Positions 12,929 to 14,643 of a stretch of DNA of 14,643 nucleotides are shown here, one piece after another. Source of the stretch: an uncultured Bacteroidota bacterium (GTDB lineage: Bacteria > Bacteroidota > Bacteroidia > Chitinophagales > Saprospiraceae); contig CALEYM010000076.1 in NCBI GenBank assembly GCA_937926185.1, forward strand, positions 1-14,643, given 5' to 3'. Each line of letters begins with the position of its first letter. The first letter of the stretch is position 1. The position numbers were made by a program, and so were the translations under genes. The notes under the pieces are model-generated. The model saw nothing but the letters and a program-made list of their open reading frames with translations. It had not been told where the DNA came from and did no database searches.

Positions 12929-14643
12929 ATGGATCCCGCCCTCCGCGAAATCCTGGCCCGCTCCATGCCCGCCGGAAACATAGAGGCGATAGTCAAACTG
13001 ACTGCGCCCGGCCGCATCCCGCGGGGCTTGCAGCTGGTGACCCGCTTCGGCGACATCGCCACCTGTCGCCTGCCGGCGGAAAACGTGGCCGAAGTATGGG
13101 CCGACGAGGCCGTGTTCAGCCTGAAAGCGCCGCGTTTGGTGTCGGGCGAGCCGCTCCGGGCATTGCCGGGAACGCCTGATGAACCGCCGGTTTCCACCCG
13201 CGACAATCCGTCGGCGTACACCGGCAGGGGCGTGGTGGTGGCGAGCGTCGATTGGGGTTTCGATTTCACGCACCCCAATTTCCTGAACCCCGACGGCAGC
13301 ACTCGCTTCCGCGCGATTTGGGATCAAACCGCCCCGCCACACCCCTCTGCCGGTCGTTACGGCTACGGCAGGGTGTACGACCGGGCCGAGATCGACCGCG
13401 CGCTGCAAAGCGCCAGCCCGTTCGAAACGTTGGGCTACCACCCCGCGTTCGGCGACCCCGACCACAGTGGCGCCCACGGCACGCACGTGCTGGATATTGC
13501 CGCCGGCAACGGCGCCGCTGGTGAAAAAGGCCTGGCGCCCGAGGCTGAACTCATCGGCGTCCACCTCTCCGCCGGCGATACCGAGGGATTAGCCACACTG
13601 GGCGACTCGGTGCGCATCCTCGAAGCGCTGGATTTTATCGCTTCGGCAGTGGGCGAGCAGCCCGCGGTTGTCAACCTCAGCGTCGGCAAACACGGCGGCT
13701 CGCACCAGGGCAACTCGCTGGTGGAACAGGGCATGGATCAGTTCCTGCGGGGAAAACCGGGCCGCGCCATCGTCAACAGTGCCGGCAATTACTACGACGC
13801 GCAGGCGCATACTTCGGGGCGCGTACCGGCCGGCGGCCGCGCGGGTTTCGAATGGATAGTCGACCAAAGTGACCGCACACCAAACGAACTGGAGATATGG
13901 TATTCCCGGCGGGATACGCTGCGCCTGCACCTGACCATGCCGGGCGAACAACAAACGGCGGTTCAGGTCGATTTGAACGAAAAACAGGACCTGGTCTCCG
14001 CTGGAAAAGTCGTCGGACGCGCCTACCACCGCGCCAACGAACCGAACACCGGCGACCACCACATCGACATTTTCCTATACCGTAACGCGCCGAAAGGTGT
14101 TTGGCGGATTGAACTGGAAGGCCTCGACGTGGTCGACGGGCGGTTCCACGCCTGGATCGAACGCGACAGCGCCTGCGCCGACTGCCAGTCGAAGTTTTCC
14201 GCTCCCGACGCTGATCCGAATTTCACCACCGGCAGCATCTGCAACGGCCTGTACACCATTGCCGCGGGCGCTTACGATCCCGGCGACCCGGCGCGCGCGC
14301 CGGCGCCGTTCAGCAGCGCCGGACCTACCGCCGACGGGCGCAAAAAACCCAATGTGCTGGCGCCCGGTATCCATATCCAGGCAGCCCGGTCGGCCCCGGC
14401 GGCCGCGGCCCGATCCGGGGGTCAGCTGTGCGTCAAATCGGGCACCAGTATGGCGGCGCCGCATGTGAGCGGCGCCATCGCCCTGCTGTTCGAGGCCGCC
14501 GGGCAAGCGTTGCCCATCGAAACGACGCGGCGTTTGCTCCTGTCCAGCCTCGATCCGCCGCCGAAAAACCAGGGCCGCGACACGTACCGGTATGGGGAGG
14601 GGTATTTGAATATACCGGCCCTGATTCAAACGGCTGAACATTT
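12929..14643 (+). CDS. Subtilisin-family (S8) serine protease, Csp-like, incomplete at the right edge
   Basis: An open frame of 571 codons continuing past the window end. Residues about 15-75 resemble an inhibitor-I9-type propeptide (IEAIVKLTAP ... DEAVFSLKAPR). The S8 catalytic residues are D108 (VVVASVDWGFDFTHPNF), H183 (HGTHVLDIAAG), oxyanion N287 (IVNSAGNYYD) and S507 (SGTSMAAPHVSGA), so the enzyme looks active. The Asn-Ser distance is 220 residues against about 66 in subtilisin. A beta-rich insert (about 300-395, with ELEIWYSRRDTLRLHLTMPG and HHIDIFLYRN) fits the jelly-roll insertion of Csp-type subtilases. FSSAGPTADGRKKPNVLAPG follows it. No signal peptide precedes the propeptide, so it may act in the cytoplasm or leave by another route. 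It is the last visible gene of the five-gene set and its likely enzymatic component. Confidence 0.93.
   Translation, partial: MDPALREILARSMPAGNIEAIVKLTAPGRIPRGLQLVTRFGDIATCRLPAENVAEVWADEAVFSLKAPRLVSGEPLRALPGTPDEPPVSTRDNPSAYTGRGVVVASVDWGFDFTHPNFLNPDGSTRFRAIWDQTAPPHPSAGRYGYGRVYDRAEIDRALQSASPFETLGYHPAFGDPDHSGAHGTHVLDIAAGNGAAGEKGLAPEAELIGVHLSAGDTEGLATLGDSVRILEALDFIASAVGEQPAVVNLSVGKHGGSHQGNSLVEQGMDQFLRGKPGRAIVNSAGNYYDAQAHTSGRVPAGGRAGFEWIVDQSDRTPNELEIWYSRRDTLRLHLTMPGEQQTAVQVDLNEKQDLVSAGKVVGRAYHRANEPNTGDHHIDIFLYRNAPKGVWRIELEGLDVVDGRFHAWIERDSACADCQSKFSAPDADPNFTTGSICNGLYTIAAGAYDPGDPARAPAPFSSAGPTADGRKKPNVLAPGIHIQAARSAPAAAARSGGQLCVKSGTSMAAPHVSGAIALLFEAAGQALPIETTRRLLLSSLDPPPKNQGRDTYRYGEGYLNIPALIQTAEH

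Overview
The window looks like a chromosomal segment of a Bacteroidota bacterium, most likely a Saprospiria-type lineage. Three things point there. No start codon has a Shine-Dalgarno sequence; starts sit instead in A/T-rich contexts such as ATTATG. Almost every signal peptide is followed directly by glutamine, the Bacteroidetes 'Q-rule'. The minus-strand helical protein begins with a motif (SPFFNN after a TPDEL helix) that I associate from memory with Saprospiraceae-like genomes. The lineage call is inference. No RNA genes, CRISPR arrays, insertion sequences or transposases were seen.

Left part (1-2649): a 496-residue protein carrying an HETTH zinc-metallopeptidase-type motif, then a two-gene unit of small secreted cysteine-containing proteins. 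A minus-strand gene (2663-4111) for a 482-residue all-helical protein converges on this unit, and its apparent terminator lies inside the end of the plus-strand gene. A 335-base A/T-rich divergent intergenic region follows (4112-4446).

Middle part (4447-8447): a run of exported proteins. These are a PLAT-like domain protein followed by a strong terminator, a protein with two CARDB repeats, two tandemly duplicated 93-residue proteins with a twin CX3C motif, and a beta-barrel-like envelope protein with a helical insert. The reading frame of this last gene continues for 36 coding-looking codons beyond an in-frame TGA.

Right part (8600-14643): a minimal sensor histidine kinase (one membrane segment, HisKA_3 and HATPase) and its NarL/LuxR-type response regulator. 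They precede a tightly spaced set of five genes with no terminator between them: a glycine-zipper/proline-rich protein, a small coiled-coil protein with a CxxC-x6-CxxC metal-binding-like site, an acidic protein with Met/Asp-rich C-terminal repeats, a coiled-coil protein of unusually low GC content, and a subtilisin-family (S8) serine protease without signal peptide that runs off the right edge. Four of the five have no function I can name. The set is the best candidate here for an undescribed system, perhaps a protease with membrane-associated or self-assembling partner proteins; that role is inference.
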